In this document: positions 49,277 to 49,788 of the stretch, one piece after another
Layout: the number at the start of each line of letters is the position of its first letter
How positions within the stretch are numbered: the stretch's first letter is position 1
Assembly (NCBI GenBank): GCA_027486555.1
Contig: JAIXOX010000030.1
Span: forward strand, 1-49,788
Direction: 5' to 3'
DNA from: Comamonadaceae bacterium
GTDB lineage: Bacteria; Pseudomonadota; Gammaproteobacteria; Burkholderiales; Burkholderiaceae_C
Length of the DNA: 49,788 nt
Notes under the pieces: generated by a model
Database searches by the model: none
Told to the model about the DNA's origin: nothing
What the model saw: only the letters and a program-made list of their open reading frames with translations
Program-made: the position numbers and the translations under genes

Positions 49277-49788
49277 ATGATTGACATTTCCCGAATCAAA
49301 GCCATTACCCTCGATCTGGACGATACATTGTGGCCTGTCTGGCCCACGATTGGCCGGGCCGAGGCCGTGTTGAATGCGTGGTTGACCGCGCATGCGCCCA
49401 GCACGGCGGCTTTGTCGGCAGATGCCGAACTCAAAAAAGCTGTGCGCGCCGAGATCAACGCCCGGCATGCCGACCGGGCGCACGATTTGTCGTTTTTGCG
49501 GCTGCAGTCAATTCGCGCGCTGTTGCAGCAAGCCGGTGACCCGGTGCACTTGGCTGAGTCAGCGTTCGAGGCCTTTTTTGCCGAGCGCCAGCGGGTGGAC
49601 TTGTTTGACGACGCGCTGCCTGCCTTGGCGTTTTGGAGCCAGCGCTACCCGGTGGTGGCCTTGTCGAACGGCAATGCCGACGTGCACCGCGTGGGCATTG
49701 GCCAGCACTTTCACGCCAGCGTGAGTGCCCAGTCGCTGGGCGTGGCCAAGCCTGACCTGCGCATTTTTGTGGCCGGTGCCGCAGCGGC
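49277..49788 (+). CDS. HAD-superfamily hydrolase, partial (runs off the window)
   Basis: The frame is open from the ATG at 49277 to the window end (170 codons). Motif I is 'AITLDLDDTLWPVWP', with the nucleophile and acid Asp at residues 13 and 15, motif II is 'VVALSNGNADV' and the motif III Lys lies in 'AQSLGVAKPDLRIF'. The helical cap in between is typical of class IA enzymes (YjjG/YigB-like). The C-terminal motif IV is beyond the window. Substrate unknown. It is divergent from hemH. Confidence 0.9.
   Translation, partial: MIDISRIKAITLDLDDTLWPVWPTIGRAEAVLNAWLTAHAPSTAALSADAELKKAVRAEINARHADRAHDLSFLRLQSIRALLQQAGDPVHLAESAFEAFFAERQRVDLFDDALPALAFWSQRYPVVALSNGNADVHRVGIGQHFHASVSAQSLGVAKPDLRIFVAGAAA

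Overview
The window looks like chromosomal DNA of a betaproteobacterium of the order Burkholderiales, most likely a Comamonadaceae member (Limnohabitans/Rhodoferax-like). This placement is an inference from the overall resemblance of the proteins (AroC, HemH, the DUF2069/YihY pair, a CzcI-type leader protein) and from their compact, frequently overlapping operons. I see no rRNA, tRNA, CRISPR array, insertion sequence or integrase.

Region by region: (1) 1-7677, mostly minus strand: the start of thymidylate synthase, an FAD-linked oxidase, DUF2069 and YihY membrane proteins, an Mpo1-like (DUF962) protein, a cytochrome P450, an alpha/beta hydrolase, a GNAT acetyltransferase and MetY. (2) 7790-13034, plus strand: a CBS-domain protein, then a complete type I secretion machine (TolC-like, ABC transporter, HlyD-like) with overlapping genes. 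(3) 13106-19716: chorismate synthase, an MFS permease, an alpha/beta hydrolase, AroQ on the opposite strand, then a DsbA/FrnE-like protein followed by a tight phosphatase / SUMF1-domain / SDR group. (4) 20047-23293: a B12-binding radical SAM protein with an unusual cysteine spacing, divergent from a J-domain-like protein. (5) 23588-31308, a cell-surface region in an AT-rich setting: an outer-membrane barrel, an OmpA-family protein, a 1130-residue BapA-prefix Ig-repeat adhesin with a type I secretion-type C-terminus, a pair of paralogous small exported proteins (one with HExxH, the other with that motif degraded), an orphan solute-binding protein and an orphan FixJ-type response regulator. (6) 31427-38993: a sigma-54 activator, a near-consensus sigma-54 promoter, and a complete branched-chain-amino-acid-type ABC transporter (SBP, two ATPases, two permeases) ending in an alpha/beta hydrolase. 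REP-like repeats lie between the binding-protein gene and the ATPase genes. (7) 38998-40758: a start-codon-less small reading frame facing an orphan ParA ATPase, then a HAD hydrolase. (8) 40805-48023, minus strand: a CzcCBA/CusCBA-type heavy-metal RND efflux operon led by a CzcI-like protein, with two additional small exported proteins. (9) 48166-49788: ferrochelatase and, divergently, the start of a second HAD hydrolase.

The parts that most plausibly work together are the type I exporter at 8.4-13 kb with the adhesin at 25.7-29 kb (machine and candidate cargo, not adjacent), the sigma-54 activator with the uptake operon just downstream of it, and the six-gene metal efflux operon, in which three different exported proteins begin their mature part with a similar Gly/Pro/His-rich sequence.
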